Positions 36,340 through 45,998 of a stretch of 64,000 nt of DNA are shown in pieces. Source of the DNA: Sporosarcina ureae (lineage in GTDB: Bacteria > Bacillota > Bacilli > Bacillales_A > Planococcaceae); contig NZ_CP015207.1 in assembly GCF_002101375.1 (NCBI RefSeq), positions 2,744,001 through 2,808,000 on the forward strand. Reading direction: 5' to 3'. Position numbers and translations under genes: made by a program. Below the pieces are notes generated by a model. That model saw only the letters and a list, made by a program, of their open reading frames with translations. It did not search any database and was not told the origin of the DNA. How positions within the stretch are numbered: the stretch's first letter is position 1; each line of letters begins with the position of its first letter.

Positions 36340-37821
36340 ATGAGTAAAACTGTATGCATTATCGGTGCGGGTATGGGCGGGTTAATGGCCGGCGCTTTGT
36401 TAGTCAAAGAAGGATATCAAGTGACGGTTCTTGAAAAAGCTACGAGAGTCGGTGGGTCAGCAGGTTCCTATGTACGAAATAAACGTATATTTCCTGCCGG
36501 TGCGACGATTGCTTTTGGATTGGAAGAGCACGGATTATTAGACACGCTGTTTACTAAACTCGATTTGAAAGTCCCGTTTGTTTTGCTCGATCACCCGATG
36601 GATGTGGTGATGGAAGACCGACAGATTTCATTGTATCGAGATAAAATGGCTTGGGAAAATGAGCTTTCGCGTGTTTTTCCTGAAAGACGACAAGACGTTA
36701 TCGCCTTTTGGCGTACATTACAGCAAATCAGTGAAGCGGTATATGGCGTGACAGCTACTGGCGTGTCGTTGCCAATAGCGCACCTATATGACTTGGGTAA
36801 GTTACCGAGCCATGCGGTTACACACCCTAGAAGTATGTTGCGTCTAGCTCGCTATGCTACGCGGACAGTGGAGGATTTGCTTCGCGCGTATAAACTCGAT
36901 ACGTATGAACCGTTGCGACAATTCATCGATGCGCAGTTGCTTGACGCGGCACAAACGGATTGTACGGAAGCGGCTTTATTGCCGTCGAGCCTTGCGCTCA
37001 CTATTTACAGACGAGGCAGCTTCTATGTGGAAAAAGGAATGAGTCAGTTGAGTGAACTTTTGGCAGAGCGAATTGTGGCACTAGGCGGGGAAGTAATTAC
37101 TGCGTCTCCTGTAACGGAATTGCTATATCAAGAGAAAAAGTGGCTTGTGACTAGTAGGAAGAAGACGAAACACTATGACGTGGTGGTCAACAATGCAGGT
37201 GTTTCGTTCGGACCGCGTACGAGTCATTCCGAATCCAAGGAGTTTGCGTGGGGCGCTTTCCGAATTGATGCGCTTCTTTCAGACGCATTCTGGCATCAAG
37301 AATTGGATGGCAGACCGTTACCTTTTGCGATGCAGATCGTACCGGACAAAGAACGGACGGTACTTCATTCAGATGGTCACGGCCCGGTCTATGTGACGTT
37401 TCAGCCTGCTTATGATCGCCGGAATGAACGCATCGAAGACGAGATGATGATGACTTGTTCGATTCATACAGATGCCGAGCTGTGGGAAGAGTTATCAAAA
37501 GAAGCGTATGAAGAAAAGAAGGAAATCATAGCGCAAGCCATGTTTGCTGAAATTCAAAAAGTTCTTCCCGTTGAAGAGTATGTACTGTATTCGGAAGCGG
37601 GTTCACCGAAGACCTATCAAAAGTATATCGGTAAGTCAGAAGTAGGTGGTTTTCCTTTGACTGTCAGGAATGCGATTTGGAAGCCGAAAAGTGTGCGTTC
37701 TTCTTTGCCGCAATTATACATTGCAGGCGAGCAGTCGTTTCCTGGTCCTGGGACGCTATCTTCTGCATTGAGTGGTAGTCATGTGGCGCGAGCGGTTATG
37801 AAGACGTGGCCGTTAGCATGA
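36340..37821 (+). CDS. Phytoene-desaturase-like FAD oxidoreductase
   Basis: CrtI/CrtN/CrtD-type carotenoid desaturase or related oxidoreductase, 493 residues from ATG 36340 (GAAGGTGATC upstream); the in-frame ATG at 36220 has no ribosome site. The N terminus VCIIGAGMGGLMAGALL and EKATRVGGSAGSY is the dinucleotide-binding fold; RRGSFYVEKGMSQLSELL and the C-terminal IAGEQSFPGPGTLSSALSGSHVAR are family motifs. No other carotenoid gene is nearby, so the substrate is open. Confidence 0.82.
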   Translation: MSKTVCIIGAGMGGLMAGALLVKEGYQVTVLEKATRVGGSAGSYVRNKRIFPAGATIAFGLEEHGLLDTLFTKLDLKVPFVLLDHPMDVVMEDRQISLYRDKMAWENELSRVFPERRQDVIAFWRTLQQISEAVYGVTATGVSLPIAHLYDLGKLPSHAVTHPRSMLRLARYATRTVEDLLRAYKLDTYEPLRQFIDAQLLDAAQTDCTEAALLPSSLALTIYRRGSFYVEKGMSQLSELLAERIVALGGEVITASPVTELLYQEKKWLVTSRKKTKHYDVVVNNAGVSFGPRTSHSESKEFAWGAFRIDALLSDAFWHQELDGRPLPFAMQIVPDKERTVLHSDGHGPVYVTFQPAYDRRNERIEDEMMMTCSIHTDAELWEELSKEAYEEKKEIIAQAMFAEIQKVLPVEEYVLYSEAGSPKTYQKYIGKSEVGGFPLTVRNAIWKPKSVRSSLPQLYIAGEQSFPGPGTLSSALSGSHVARAVMKTWPLA

Positions 37822-37955
37822 TAGGAAAGCAATCATGTACTTCATGATGACAAAATGGGATGTGCTTCCATCTACTTCAATGCTATAATCAACCATACGA
37901 GTTTTCATTCAAAATATAGAAATGGGTCTAGACTATCTATCAGAAAGGAGCCAAC

Positions 37956-38711
37956 ATGAGCACAAACAATAAAACAGTCGTCCGCTCCTTGGACATACTT
38001 AACCTATTCGTCGATCATCCAGCACTGACTTTCCAAGAAATCATTGACCTATCGGGAATCCCGAAATCCTCCGTCTATCGCATGCTGTCGTCACTTGAAG
38101 AAATGAAGTTTCTCGAGAAAGGCGCGGATTCACAGTATCGTCTCGGTTTGTTGCTGTTGAAATATGGTAGTTTGCTTTCGAAACGGCTGGACATCCGAAA
38201 GATTGCGTATCCGATTATGGAAGAGCTTCATCAAGATGTGAAAGAAGCGATTAATTTGATTGTCCGTCAAGGAGATCACGCGATTTATGTGGAGAAGATC
38301 GATACATTCCAGAAAGTTCGTTTGTACACGGCGATTGGTAGAAGCAGTCCGTTGTATGCAGGGGCTTGTTCTCGGATTATTTTGTCCTATCTTTCGGATA
38401 GCTATATCGCCGAGTATTTGGATAAGACCGAATTACAGCAGTTCGGTACTGGTACGTTCACCGATCGAGAGTCGTTGCTCGCATCTATTCAAGAGACGCG
38501 GCAGAACGGCTATACGCTCAGTAATTCAGAGCTTGAGAATTTCACATCTGCTGTGGCGGCGCCCATCTTTGATTTTAATGGAGATGTAATCGCGGGCATT
38601 AGTATCGCGGGTATTGAAGCGAATTATCAAGAAGAGCATGTGAAAATACTCGTTCCAAAAGTAAAAAAAGCCGCCTTGGAAATCTCCAGGCAGCTTGGAT
38701 ATACAGGATGA
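37956..38711 (+). CDS. IclR-family regulator (KipR-like)
   Basis: 251 residues: N-terminal winged HTH (FQEIIDLSGIPKSSVYRMLSSLEEMKFLEK, about 22-52) and C-terminal effector domain (SRIILSYLSD, SNSELENFTSAVAAPIFDFNGDVIAGISIAG). AGAAAGGAG ribosome site. It converges with the kipA/pxpC gene through a shared terminator. In B. subtilis the equivalent cluster is controlled by the IclR protein KipR, so this is its likely counterpart; the paired sites at 40501 and 40671 are its probable operators. Confidence 0.87.
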   Translation: MSTNNKTVVRSLDILNLFVDHPALTFQEIIDLSGIPKSSVYRMLSSLEEMKFLEKGADSQYRLGLLLLKYGSLLSKRLDIRKIAYPIMEELHQDVKEAINLIVRQGDHAIYVEKIDTFQKVRLYTAIGRSSPLYAGACSRIILSYLSDSYIAEYLDKTELQQFGTGTFTDRESLLASIQETRQNGYTLSNSELENFTSAVAAPIFDFNGDVIAGISIAGIEANYQEEHVKILVPKVKKAALEISRQLGYTG

Positions 38712-38717
38712 ATGAAG

Positions 38718-38759
38718 CCTTGCATTTCAGTAGAGTTATACTGAAATGCAAGGTTTTTT
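38718..38759. terminator. Bidirectional terminator after the IclR gene
   Basis: CCTTGCATTTCAGTA and TACTGAAATGCAAGG, 15-bp perfect stem, T-run at 38754 onward. Confidence 0.9.
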
Positions 38760-38764
38760 ATTTA

Positions 38765-39751
38765 CTATTGAAGTTTCTGCTGAATACCAATTTTGATTTG
38801 GTTGATCCGCTCTTCTTTTGCGATGAGTTCGCGCTCTGCTTCTGCATGGGTGATGAGCTTAAAAGTTAGTTTCGCGTTAGGTTTCACTTGCGACAGGCTG
38901 CCTAAGTCGGCGGTGATGACTTGGCCGATTTTCGGATAGCCGCCAGCCGTTTGTCTGTCCGCCATTAAAATAATCGGCTTACCGTTAGGCGGGATTTGAA
39001 TCGTTCCGAACGTCACGCCTTCCGATAGCAGTTCCAATTTTTCCGTTAACGAAAGTGCTTGTCCTTCAAGTCGTAAGCCCATTCGGTTAGATTGCGGCGT
39101 GACGACATACGGCTCGCTAACTAGTCGTTGTTTACTGGCTCCATCAAAGTGCTGATATTCAGTGCCTTCCATGATTCGAATCGTTTGTGTGGAAGCCAGG
39201 CTGATAAACGGATGATGCGGTACAGCCCAGTCTGGCGTGCCTTGTTGTTCGATCCGTGTAAAGACTTTGTCGTTTGATTTCGTCAACTGACCGAACGACA
39301 AGTGATCGTTTTGCTGCAGTGCTCTTCCTTTGAATCCACCAATTCCCGCCACCAAATACGTACTTTTACTTCCCATCACAACTGGTATATCGATTCCACC
39401 GGCAATTGCCAAATACGCGCGACAACCTTCAATCGCAAAGCCGAACTTGAGAATGGAACCTTTTTTAATAATAACAGGCCGCCAATTCGCAACCGGTATT
39501 CCGTCAATTGTTGTTTGAAGATCTCCGCCTGTAATGGCGATCAATGTATCTTCCTCAAACTGTAGCATCGTGCCAAATAATGTGATTTCGAAAACACCTT
39601 CACGTTCATCGTTGCCGACTAGGAGGTTCGCAATGCGCATGGAATAACTATCCATGGCACCGCTTACAAGAACACCGAATTTTTGCGAACCGGTCCGCCC
39701 GATATCTTGTATGGTCGTCAAAAGCCCGGCATTCAATACGTTTATTGACAT
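38765..39751 (-). CDS. pxpC: 5-oxoprolinase subunit C (PxpC/KipA, carboxyltransferase family)
   Basis: Second subunit of the PxpBC kinase-like part of bacterial 5-oxoprolinase, which opens 5-oxoproline to glutamate with ATP. 328 residues, AHS2 domain: GLLTTIQDIGRTGSQKFGVLVSGAMD at the N terminus, and the conserved IMADRQTAGGYPKIGQVITADL in the C-terminal half. Start overlaps the end of pxpB by 10 bases, indicating coupled translation. Confidence 0.9.
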   Translation of the reverse strand: MSINVLNAGLLTTIQDIGRTGSQKFGVLVSGAMDSYSMRIANLLVGNDEREGVFEITLFGTMLQFEEDTLIAITGGDLQTTIDGIPVANWRPVIIKKGSILKFGFAIEGCRAYLAIAGGIDIPVVMGSKSTYLVAGIGGFKGRALQQNDHLSFGQLTKSNDKVFTRIEQQGTPDWAVPHHPFISLASTQTIRIMEGTEYQHFDGASKQRLVSEPYVVTPQSNRMGLRLEGQALSLTEKLELLSEGVTFGTIQIPPNGKPIILMADRQTAGGYPKIGQVITADLGSLSQVKPNAKLTFKLITHAEAERELIAKEERINQIKIGIQQKLQ

Positions 39752-40482
39752 GACTTCACCTTCTTTTGCTCGTCATACTGTTGTTGTGTTATCGGATAAA
39801 AAGTAATTTTGTCTCCCGATTGCAATAAAGACGGGGGAGATAATTCCGGTACGAATAGATCCGTTGGTGTACGTCCGATAATTTGCCAACCACCCGGTGT
39901 TTCAAGTGGATAGACACCGGTTTGTTTGCCGGCAATTCCGACCGAGCCAGGAGGAATCGATGTCCGTGGCGTTAATTTTCGCGGTGTCGCAATTCGTTCA
40001 TCGAGGCCACCGAGAAACGGAAATCCTGGTGCGAAGCCGATCATGTACACGAGATATTCAGGTGTCGTATGAATTTCAATGACTTCGTCAATAGACAGAT
40101 TATGCGTTTCCGCCACGATGTGTAGATCGGGACCGAATGTTCCGCCGTATAGAACCGGAATATCGACTACTCTTCCTTCAGTAACCGGAAGGTCGGATAT
40201 TTGGTCAGCTAGCGTATTGATATAATGAATGACTTTTTCCAAAGGCGTGCCATCTGTTTGAAAGCCATGCGTTGATTGATGGACGAGATACGGAGAGTAG
40301 TATACCGCCAAGCTATTATAAGCGGGAACCGACTCGATGAATCCGTCGAATGGGAATTCATCCAAAAGGAAAGACAGGTTTTTCACTTGTTGATGGACGG
40401 AAGGATGGATGCCTTCGCCTAATTTTATCAAAATGGCAGAATCGCCAAGTGCTTTGATATCGAGAGATTTCTGATCACTCAT
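39742..40482 (-). CDS. pxpB: 5-oxoprolinase subunit B (PxpB/KipI)
   Basis: 246 residues, AHS1 domain, with the hallmark MIGFAPGFPFLGGLDERIATPRK and GSVGIAGKQTGVYPLETPGGWQIIG. In B. subtilis the homologue KipI also inhibits the sporulation kinase KinA; whether that holds here is unknown. Divergent from pxpA across a 278-base control region. Confidence 0.92.
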   Translation of the reverse strand: MSDQKSLDIKALGDSAILIKLGEGIHPSVHQQVKNLSFLLDEFPFDGFIESVPAYNSLAVYYSPYLVHQSTHGFQTDGTPLEKVIHYINTLADQISDLPVTEGRVVDIPVLYGGTFGPDLHIVAETHNLSIDEVIEIHTTPEYLVYMIGFAPGFPFLGGLDERIATPRKLTPRTSIPPGSVGIAGKQTGVYPLETPGGWQIIGRTPTDLFVPELSPPSLLQSGDKITFYPITQQQYDEQKKVKSCQ

Positions 40483-40500
40483 CGTAACATCTCCTTCAAA

Positions 40501-40518
40501 TTCCGAAATTCGAAACCG
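40501..40518. promoter_or_regulatory. Probable regulator site, pxpB side
   Basis: TTCCGAAATTCGAAACCG. The reverse complement of the site at 40671-40688 differs from it by one base. It lies 19 bases before pxpB. Confidence 0.6.
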
Positions 40519-40670
40519 TTATTCTGAAAAACGAATCGTAGTTCTATTATAGATTTCTAGAGAGAAAATACAAGCTTATTATTCGGTTAATGAAAATACT
40601 CACCATATTTAGATAATGGTCTATTCAACAAAAGATTTTTGTGATAGACTAAGTTTCAAGTTCAAAACCT

Positions 40671-40688
40671 CGGTTTCGAATATCGGAA
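40671..40688. promoter_or_regulatory. Probable regulator site, pxpA side
   Basis: CGGTTTCGAATATCGGAA, inverted partner of 40501-40518. A catabolite-type site TGCAAACGCTTACT (one mismatch from the CcpA cre consensus) follows at 40699-40712. Confidence 0.6.
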
Positions 40689-40760
40689 CTAAGTTGAATG
40701 CAAACGCTTACTTCCTGTTGGCGGGTTCGTTCATTGTGAAAAACATAGGAGGTCATATAC

Positions 40761-41537
40761 ATGGCAAAAGTAGATTTGAATAGTGATTTGGGAGAAAGTT
40801 TTGGTCGTTATACATTAGGCGAACAAAAAGAAATTTTAAAATATGTTACGTCTGCCAATATAGCGTGCGGATTCCACGCAGGAGATCCTTCCGTGATGCG
40901 GGAGACGGTACAGCTTGCGATCGACAATGGCGTCCGAATCGGTGCGCATCCAGGATTACCGGATTTAGTTGGATTCGGTCGACGAGATATGAATATTACC
41001 GCTCAAGAAGCGTATGACATGGTCGTCTATCAAATTGGTGCACTACAAGCGTTTTTAGCTGTACATCAAGAACCGATGCAGCATGTTAAGCCGCATGGTG
41101 CGCTGTATCAAATGGCGTCAAGAGATCAAGGCATTGCCGAAGCGATTGCACAGGCCGTCTATGATGTATCGCCAGACTTTGTATTGTTCGCTCTTGCGGA
41201 TAGTGAATTGTCAAAAGCTGGGGAAGCGATTGGACTTGTGACGGCGCATGAAGTATTTGCCGATCGTACGTATCAATCAAACGGCATGCTCACTTCGCGT
41301 TCGCAAGACGATGCGATGATTACCGATCAAGAGAAGTCTGCAGCACAAGTGATTACGATGGTGAAAGAAGGAAAAGTACGTTCGCAGCAACAGACCGATG
41401 TCGCGCTACGTGCAGATACGATTTGCATTCATGGAGATGGAGAGTACGCAGTCGAGTTCGCGAAATACATTACAGATCGCCTACGTGGTGAAGAAATTAC
41501 GATTAGCGCTATTTCCGGCAGGGAGGATGCTGTATGA
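40761..41537 (+). CDS. pxpA: 5-oxoprolinase subunit A (PxpA, LamB/YcsF family)
   Basis: 258 residues with [59 protein letters not shown] and CIHGD, the metal-binding and active-site motifs of the family. It completes the PxpABC set with the divergent pxpB and pxpC. AGGAGGTC ribosome site. Overlaps the next gene by four bases (ATGA). Confidence 0.94.
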   Translation: MAKVDLNSDLGESFGRYTLGEQKEILKYVTSANIACGFHAGDPSVMRETVQLAIDNGVRIGAHPGLPDLVGFGRRDMNITAQEAYDMVVYQIGALQAFLAVHQEPMQHVKPHGALYQMASRDQGIAEAIAQAVYDVSPDFVLFALADSELSKAGEAIGLVTAHEVFADRTYQSNGMLTSRSQDDAMITDQEKSAAQVITMVKEGKVRSQQQTDVALRADTICIHGDGEYAVEFAKYITDRLRGEEITISAISGREDAV

Positions 41538-42760
41538 AAAATGAGAAGTTAGGACTTACTCATGAGCAGGAGCAGAAAAAAGTAACTCGTGGCGTCTTAC
41601 TTGGCGCCGCGTTCCTAATGGCCACGTCATCTGTCGGACCAGGCTTTTTAACACAGACTACTGTATTTACGGAACAACTTGCAGCAAGTTTCGGTTTCGT
41701 TATTTTAATTTCATTAATTTTGGATGTCTTTGCCCAAATGAATATTTGGAGAGTTATCGCGGTGTCCGGTTTACGTGGACAAGAAATTGCCAATAAAGTG
41801 CTACCCGGTTTAGGTTTCGTTCTGGCTTTCCTCATTGTCGCAGGGGGCCTTGCGTTTAATATCGGAAACGTAGCGGGGGCAGGTTTAGGGCTTAACGCGA
41901 TGGTTGGCATCGATCCCATTATGGGCGCGATCATCAGTGCGATTTTTGCGATATTGATCTTCGTAGTAAAAGAAGCAGGTAAAGTAATGGACAAAGTCGT
42001 GGCGGTTGCGGGTGTGATCATGATTATTTTGGTCGTATTCGTCGCGTTCAAGACATCGCCGCCAGTCGGGGAAGCGATCATTCGAACGTTTAATCCGTCT
42101 GAAATTAGTTTCTTCGCAATCGTCACATTGGTTGGCGGAACAGTCGGCGGGTACATTACGTTTGCAGGAGGACACCGTTTGCTAGATGCGGGGATTAAAG
42201 GAATTGATTCTGTCCCGTTAGTTACAAAAAGTTCTGTCACGGGTATTGCAGTCACTGGTATCATTCGCGTGGCATTATTTTTAGCGGTGCTCGGAATCGT
42301 TGCACAAGGATTGCAGATCGATCCAGACAATCCACCTGCATCGGTGTTCCAGCTTGGAGCAGGCGAACTTGGGTTGAGATTGTTCGGAGTCATCATGTGG
42401 GTAGCAGCTATCACGTCTGTCGTCGGTGCAGCGTATACGTCGGTTTCGTTCATCCGCTCGTTCCACCCACTCATTGAAAAGCATCATAACTGGATCATTA
42501 TTTTATTCATTGTGATATCGACTTCGACGTTCGCATTTGTTGGCAAGCCGGTCACAATTCTGTTATTGGTAGGGGCAGTGAATGCATTGATTCTGCCACT
42601 AGCACTCGGTACGTTGCTCATTGCGGCGTATAAGAAAGATATTGTGGGTGAATATAAGCATCCACTTTGGTTGACGATTGGCGGCGCAGTCGTCGTCGTC
42701 GTAATGGGTGTGTTGGGTGTTATGACATTGATTGAACAGATTCCATTACTCTTTGACTGA
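41534..42760 (+). CDS. ycsG: NRAMP-family transporter (YcsG-like)
   Basis: Membrane protein of 408 residues with about eleven hydrophobic helices; [14 protein letters not shown] near the N terminus takes the place of the NRAMP DPGN motif and is typical of the YcsG branch. Always found with pxpA homologues, which suggests import of a substrate for the 5-oxoproline pathway or of its metal cofactor; which one is not known. Confidence 0.85.
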   Translation: MKNEKLGLTHEQEQKKVTRGVLLGAAFLMATSSVGPGFLTQTTVFTEQLAASFGFVILISLILDVFAQMNIWRVIAVSGLRGQEIANKVLPGLGFVLAFLIVAGGLAFNIGNVAGAGLGLNAMVGIDPIMGAIISAIFAILIFVVKEAGKVMDKVVAVAGVIMIILVVFVAFKTSPPVGEAIIRTFNPSEISFFAIVTLVGGTVGGYITFAGGHRLLDAGIKGIDSVPLVTKSSVTGIAVTGIIRVALFLAVLGIVAQGLQIDPDNPPASVFQLGAGELGLRLFGVIMWVAAITSVVGAAYTSVSFIRSFHPLIEKHHNWIIILFIVISTSTFAFVGKPVTILLLVGAVNALILPLALGTLLIAAYKKDIVGEYKHPLWLTIGGAVVVVVMGVLGVMTLIEQIPLLFD

Positions 42761-42776
42761 TGAATAGGAGGTTTTA

Positions 42777-43571
42777 TTGATGGAAGCGTATCGTTCCATG
42801 AAAGCACAAGAAGTTCGGAAGTTGATTCGACAGCAAACCATTACGGGACAGACGTCCGGAATGGCTACAGGCTTTACGCAAGCGAATTTGGTCATATTAA
42901 AACAAGAGCATGCGCTGGATTTCTTGCTGTTTTGCCAGCGTAATCCGAAGTCTTGTCCATTGCTCGATGTCACAGAACCAGGTTCGTATCGTCCTACTAA
43001 GATCGCGGAAGATGCAGACATTCGCAGTGAACTACCGAGTTATCGCATTTATAGAGACGGTGTGTTGACTGAAGAAGTGAATGATATCACGAAGTACTGG
43101 GAAGACGATATGGTCGGCTTTTTAATCGGATGTAGTTTTACATTTGAAGCACCGTTACTTGCGGATGGAATTCCTATTCGGCATATTGAAGAAAATCGCA
43201 ATGTCCCGATGTATAAAACGTCTATTGCCTGCACAAAGTCGGGTATTTTTGAAGGGCCGACTGTAGTCAGCATGCGACCCATGAATGCGCAAGATGCGAT
43301 TCGCGCGATTCAAATTACGACGCGTTTCCCGGATGTTCACGGGGCACCGATTCATCTCGGTGATCCTAGTTTGATTGGGATAGACGACATTTCTGCACCT
43401 GACTTTGGTGACGCGGTGACGATCAATGAAGGAGAGATCCCTGTGTTCTGGGCGTGCGGCGTTACTCCGCAAGCTGTAGCCATGCAAAGTAAGCCGGCCA
43501 TTATGATCACGCATTCACCAGGTTGTATGTTCATTAGCGATAGGAAGGATTCAGAGCTCAGTGTGTTGTAA
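42777..43571 (+). CDS. ycsI: YcsI/DUF1445 putative hydro-lyase
   Basis: 264 residues of the D-glutamate cyclase-like/putative hydro-lyase family: GMATGFTQANLVILKQEHALDFLLFCQRNPKSCPLLDV (in pieces), GCSFTFEAPL, PVFWACGVTPQAVA and ITHSPGCMFISD. D-glutamate cyclases make 5-oxo-D-proline, which fits its place with pxpABC. AGGAGG ribosome site, last gene of the pxpA-ycsG-ycsI unit. Confidence 0.88.
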   Translation: MMEAYRSMKAQEVRKLIRQQTITGQTSGMATGFTQANLVILKQEHALDFLLFCQRNPKSCPLLDVTEPGSYRPTKIAEDADIRSELPSYRIYRDGVLTEEVNDITKYWEDDMVGFLIGCSFTFEAPLLADGIPIRHIEENRNVPMYKTSIACTKSGIFEGPTVVSMRPMNAQDAIRAIQITTRFPDVHGAPIHLGDPSLIGIDDISAPDFGDAVTINEGEIPVFWACGVTPQAVAMQSKPAIMITHSPGCMFISDRKDSELSVL

Positions 43572-43572
43572 G

Positions 43573-43615
43573 TAAAAAAGTTCTCAACCGACGTCAAGTC
43601 GAGTTGAGAACTTTT
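43573..43615. terminator. Terminator after ycsI
   Basis: AAAAAGTTCTCAAC and GTTGAGAACTTTTTT with an inner CGAC/GTCG pairing; A and T runs on both sides, so it also serves the converging gene. Confidence 0.9.
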
Positions 43616-43678
43616 TTGATTGCTTATGGAAAAGCGTAGTTCAATTGCTACGCCTACTTTCTAGAAATGAATGAAACT

Positions 43679-44446
43679 TTATTGCACGGTATATCCACCG
43701 TCGAGCACAACGGCTTGACCGGTAATCCCTTTCGCGCTATCACTGGAAAGATATAACGCGAGATCTGCTATTTCTTTCACATCCAGTAAACGTTTCTGTG
43801 GAACTAGAGGATAAATAATTTCTTCCAGTACCGATTCGAGAGGGACACCACGAACTTCTGCTAAGTCTTCAAATTGATTGCGCACGAGAGGCGTATCGAC
43901 GTAGCCAGGGCAAATCGCATTGACAGTAATGCCGTCAGCCGCCGTTTCAAGAGCGGCTACTTTCGTCAACCCGATGACGCCGTGTTTGGAAGAGTTGTAA
44001 GCTGCTTTGCCTGCGAATCCTACGAGTCCGTTAATAGACGCCATGTTCAAGATTCGACCGAATTTCTGTTTCTTCATATGCGGCAATACTAGCTTTGTCG
44101 CAATGAATGGCGCAGTGAGCATCACCTGCACGAGCAGTTCGAATCGTGCAGTAGGGAAGTCTTCGAGCTTTGCGACGTGCTGCAAACCTGCGTTGTTAAT
44201 CAAAATGTCGATTCTGCCGAAGTGCGCTATGGCTTCATCGATTGCATGCTGAATATCTTGTTCTTTCGTTACGTCACATTTCAAGCCGATTGCGCCGCCA
44301 CCTAACGTGACAGCCGCTTCTTTAACTTTATCTTCATTCAAATCGGTCAACACGACAATGGCGCCAGCTTCTGCGAATGCTTTCGATATTTCGAATCCAA
44401 TTCCTTGAGCGGCCCCTGTGATGAGCAATACTTTATCTTTTACCAT
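43679..44446 (-). CDS. 3-hydroxybutyrate dehydrogenase (SDR family)
   Basis: NAD-dependent oxidation of D-3-hydroxybutyrate to acetoacetate. 255 residues with the SDR cofactor motif TGAAQGIG (about 10-17), NNAG (about 87), the catalytic Ser in NMASINGL, YNSSK (about 155-159) and GYVDTPLVRNQ with the substrate-specific C terminus LDGGYTVQ typical of hydroxybutyrate dehydrogenases. It follows the GntP-type permease by 21 bases, a pair like yxjC/yxjF of B. subtilis. Confidence 0.9.
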   Translation of the reverse strand: MVKDKVLLITGAAQGIGFEISKAFAEAGAIVVLTDLNEDKVKEAAVTLGGGAIGLKCDVTKEQDIQHAIDEAIAHFGRIDILINNAGLQHVAKLEDFPTARFELLVQVMLTAPFIATKLVLPHMKKQKFGRILNMASINGLVGFAGKAAYNSSKHGVIGLTKVAALETAADGITVNAICPGYVDTPLVRNQFEDLAEVRGVPLESVLEEIIYPLVPQKRLLDVKEIADLALYLSSDSAKGITGQAVVLDGGYTVQ

Positions 44447-44467
44447 ATGGATTTCCTCCTTGACCTA

Positions 44468-45796
44468 TTAAATACCGAATCCTAGTGAGAATAAAACGAT
44501 TGCGATGATGACACCGATGGTCGGCACAATCACTGTAACCGCCGCCATTGCACCGTACGCAGCACGATGCGTTTCACCAGCGATAGACTGAATCGTCGTG
44601 ACAACATAGCCATTATGCGGCAATGAATCGAGCGCACCAGATGAAATCGCCACGACGCGGTGAAGTGCTTCCGGATTGACCCCCATATCCATGTAATGGG
44701 GTGCGAATAGCGGTAGAGCAATAGCTTGCCCACCAGAAGCGGATCCAGTCATACCGGCGATAACCGATACGGCGATTGCTGCACCGATTAACGGAGAGCC
44801 AGGGATATTTGTCATCACGGCGACGGCATCTTGGAATGCGGGGACTGCTTTTGCTACGCCACCGAATCCAACGACAGCGGCTGTGTTCCCAATTGCGACC
44901 ATTGCGCCGAGTGTACCAGCTGAAACCGCTGCACCGTAGTTTTGTGAGTATTTTCTGCCGACGAAATAGGTGGAGATGATGCCGCCGAGTAAAGCTAGAA
45001 TTAATGCAGATTGTGCTAGTTTGTCATGGAATACATAAGAAATGATCAAGACAATTGCCAATGGAATCATGGATAGGAAAGGGTTCGGCAATGCGCGCGT
45101 CGTATCGAATGTAGGATCTGATGCTCTGTCAACAAAACGTTCGCCTTTCTTGACAGCCTTTGTGATGATGCGCTTAAGCCACCAGTAGCCAAAGAAAGCC
45201 ATGAACAATGCGACGACGAGACTGACTTCCCAGCCGGCGTACGCATTCGTTCCAAGAAATTCAATAGGGATCCAGTTTTGGATTTCAGGTGATCCCGCGG
45301 ACGTCATCGTAAACGTCACGGAGCCGAGCCCTAATGTAGCAGGTATGAAACGTCGCGGTAGATTCGCTTGCTTGAAAAGCGAGATAGCCATCGGATACAC
45401 AGAGAACGCAACGACGAACAAACTCACGCCGCCATATGTTAGAATCGCACAAGCCATCACAATGGCGAGTACCGCGAACTTCATGCCGAGCTTTTCTACG
45501 AACCATTTCGCAACCGCATCTGCCGCTCCGCTGTCTTCCATTACTTTACCGAAAATAGCTCCGAGTAGGAACATTAAATACCACGACATGATGAAACTTG
45601 TAAATCCTGTCATATAGCTAGTGACGAAGTTTTCTTCTCCTTCGCCAGCTAGTTGAGGGAATAATGCCATGCCACTCATTAATGCGACAAATAAAGCCGA
45701 AACCGGTCCAGCGATTAATATGTTCATGCCTCTCATCGTTAAAATAATCAGTAAAGCTAAACCGCCGATCAGTCCAATCATCCCTAATATACCCAT
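44468..45796 (-). CDS. GntP-family permease (probable 3-hydroxybutyrate uptake)
   Basis: Membrane transporter of 442 residues, about twelve helices, with GntP motifs (YGGVSLFVVAFSVYPMA, GSASGGQAIALPLFAPHYM, SGALDSLPHNGYVVTTIQ). The neighbour and the YxjC-like sequence suggest import of 3-hydroxybutyrate rather than gluconate; this is inference. AGGGA ribosome site. Confidence 0.86.
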   Translation of the reverse strand: MGILGMIGLIGGLALLIILTMRGMNILIAGPVSALFVALMSGMALFPQLAGEGEENFVTSYMTGFTSFIMSWYLMFLLGAIFGKVMEDSGAADAVAKWFVEKLGMKFAVLAIVMACAILTYGGVSLFVVAFSVYPMAISLFKQANLPRRFIPATLGLGSVTFTMTSAGSPEIQNWIPIEFLGTNAYAGWEVSLVVALFMAFFGYWWLKRIITKAVKKGERFVDRASDPTFDTTRALPNPFLSMIPLAIVLIISYVFHDKLAQSALILALLGGIISTYFVGRKYSQNYGAAVSAGTLGAMVAIGNTAAVVGFGGVAKAVPAFQDAVAVMTNIPGSPLIGAAIAVSVIAGMTGSASGGQAIALPLFAPHYMDMGVNPEALHRVVAISSGALDSLPHNGYVVTTIQSIAGETHRAAYGAMAAVTVIVPTIGVIIAIVLFSLGFGI

Positions 45797-45841
45797 CCGT
45801 ATCCCTCCGTTTTTAAAATAGTTTGTCTGAATTGTTACAAG

Positions 45842-45854
45842 TGAAGCGCTTTCA
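45842..45854. promoter_or_regulatory. Imperfect cre-like palindrome before the GntP-type gene
   Basis: TGAAGCGCTTTCA, one base shorter than the ideal TGAAAGCGCTTTCA. It lies in the only stretch that can hold the promoter of the permease operon, suggesting CcpA control. Confidence 0.4.
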
Positions 45855-45872
45855 TGTATTTAAACAGAAAAC

Positions 45873-45913
45873 AAAAAAACATGCAAACCGCTACATAGCA
45901 ACGTTTACATGTT
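45873..45913 (-). terminator. Terminator after the PAS-AAA+ regulator
   Basis: On the minus strand ACATGTAAACG pairs with CGGTTTGCATGT around a GCTA-TG-TAGC inner stem, then seven T. It separates the regulator from the permease operon. Confidence 0.75.
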
Positions 45914-45998
45914 TATGGCTGAAAATAATTCCAGATTTCAGGAATTCTGGTAGTGAAATACTAGGAGACTAGTCCGGAATATCGGAATTAATTCCACA

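Noticed and set aside
41560..42474. 304-codon minus-strand ORF
   Set aside because: Shadow of the transporter gene at 41534-42760, with low-complexity Pro/Thr/Ala composition and no ribosome site.
44776..45617. Plus-strand ORFs across the GntP-type permease gene
   Set aside because: Antisense shadows of a well-supported membrane-protein gene.
45882..45909. Two adjacent cre-like sites (TGCAAACCGCTACA and TAGCAACGTTTACA)
   Set aside because: They form the two arms of a hairpin followed by T7 on the minus strand, which is better explained as the terminator of the PAS-AAA+ regulator gene.
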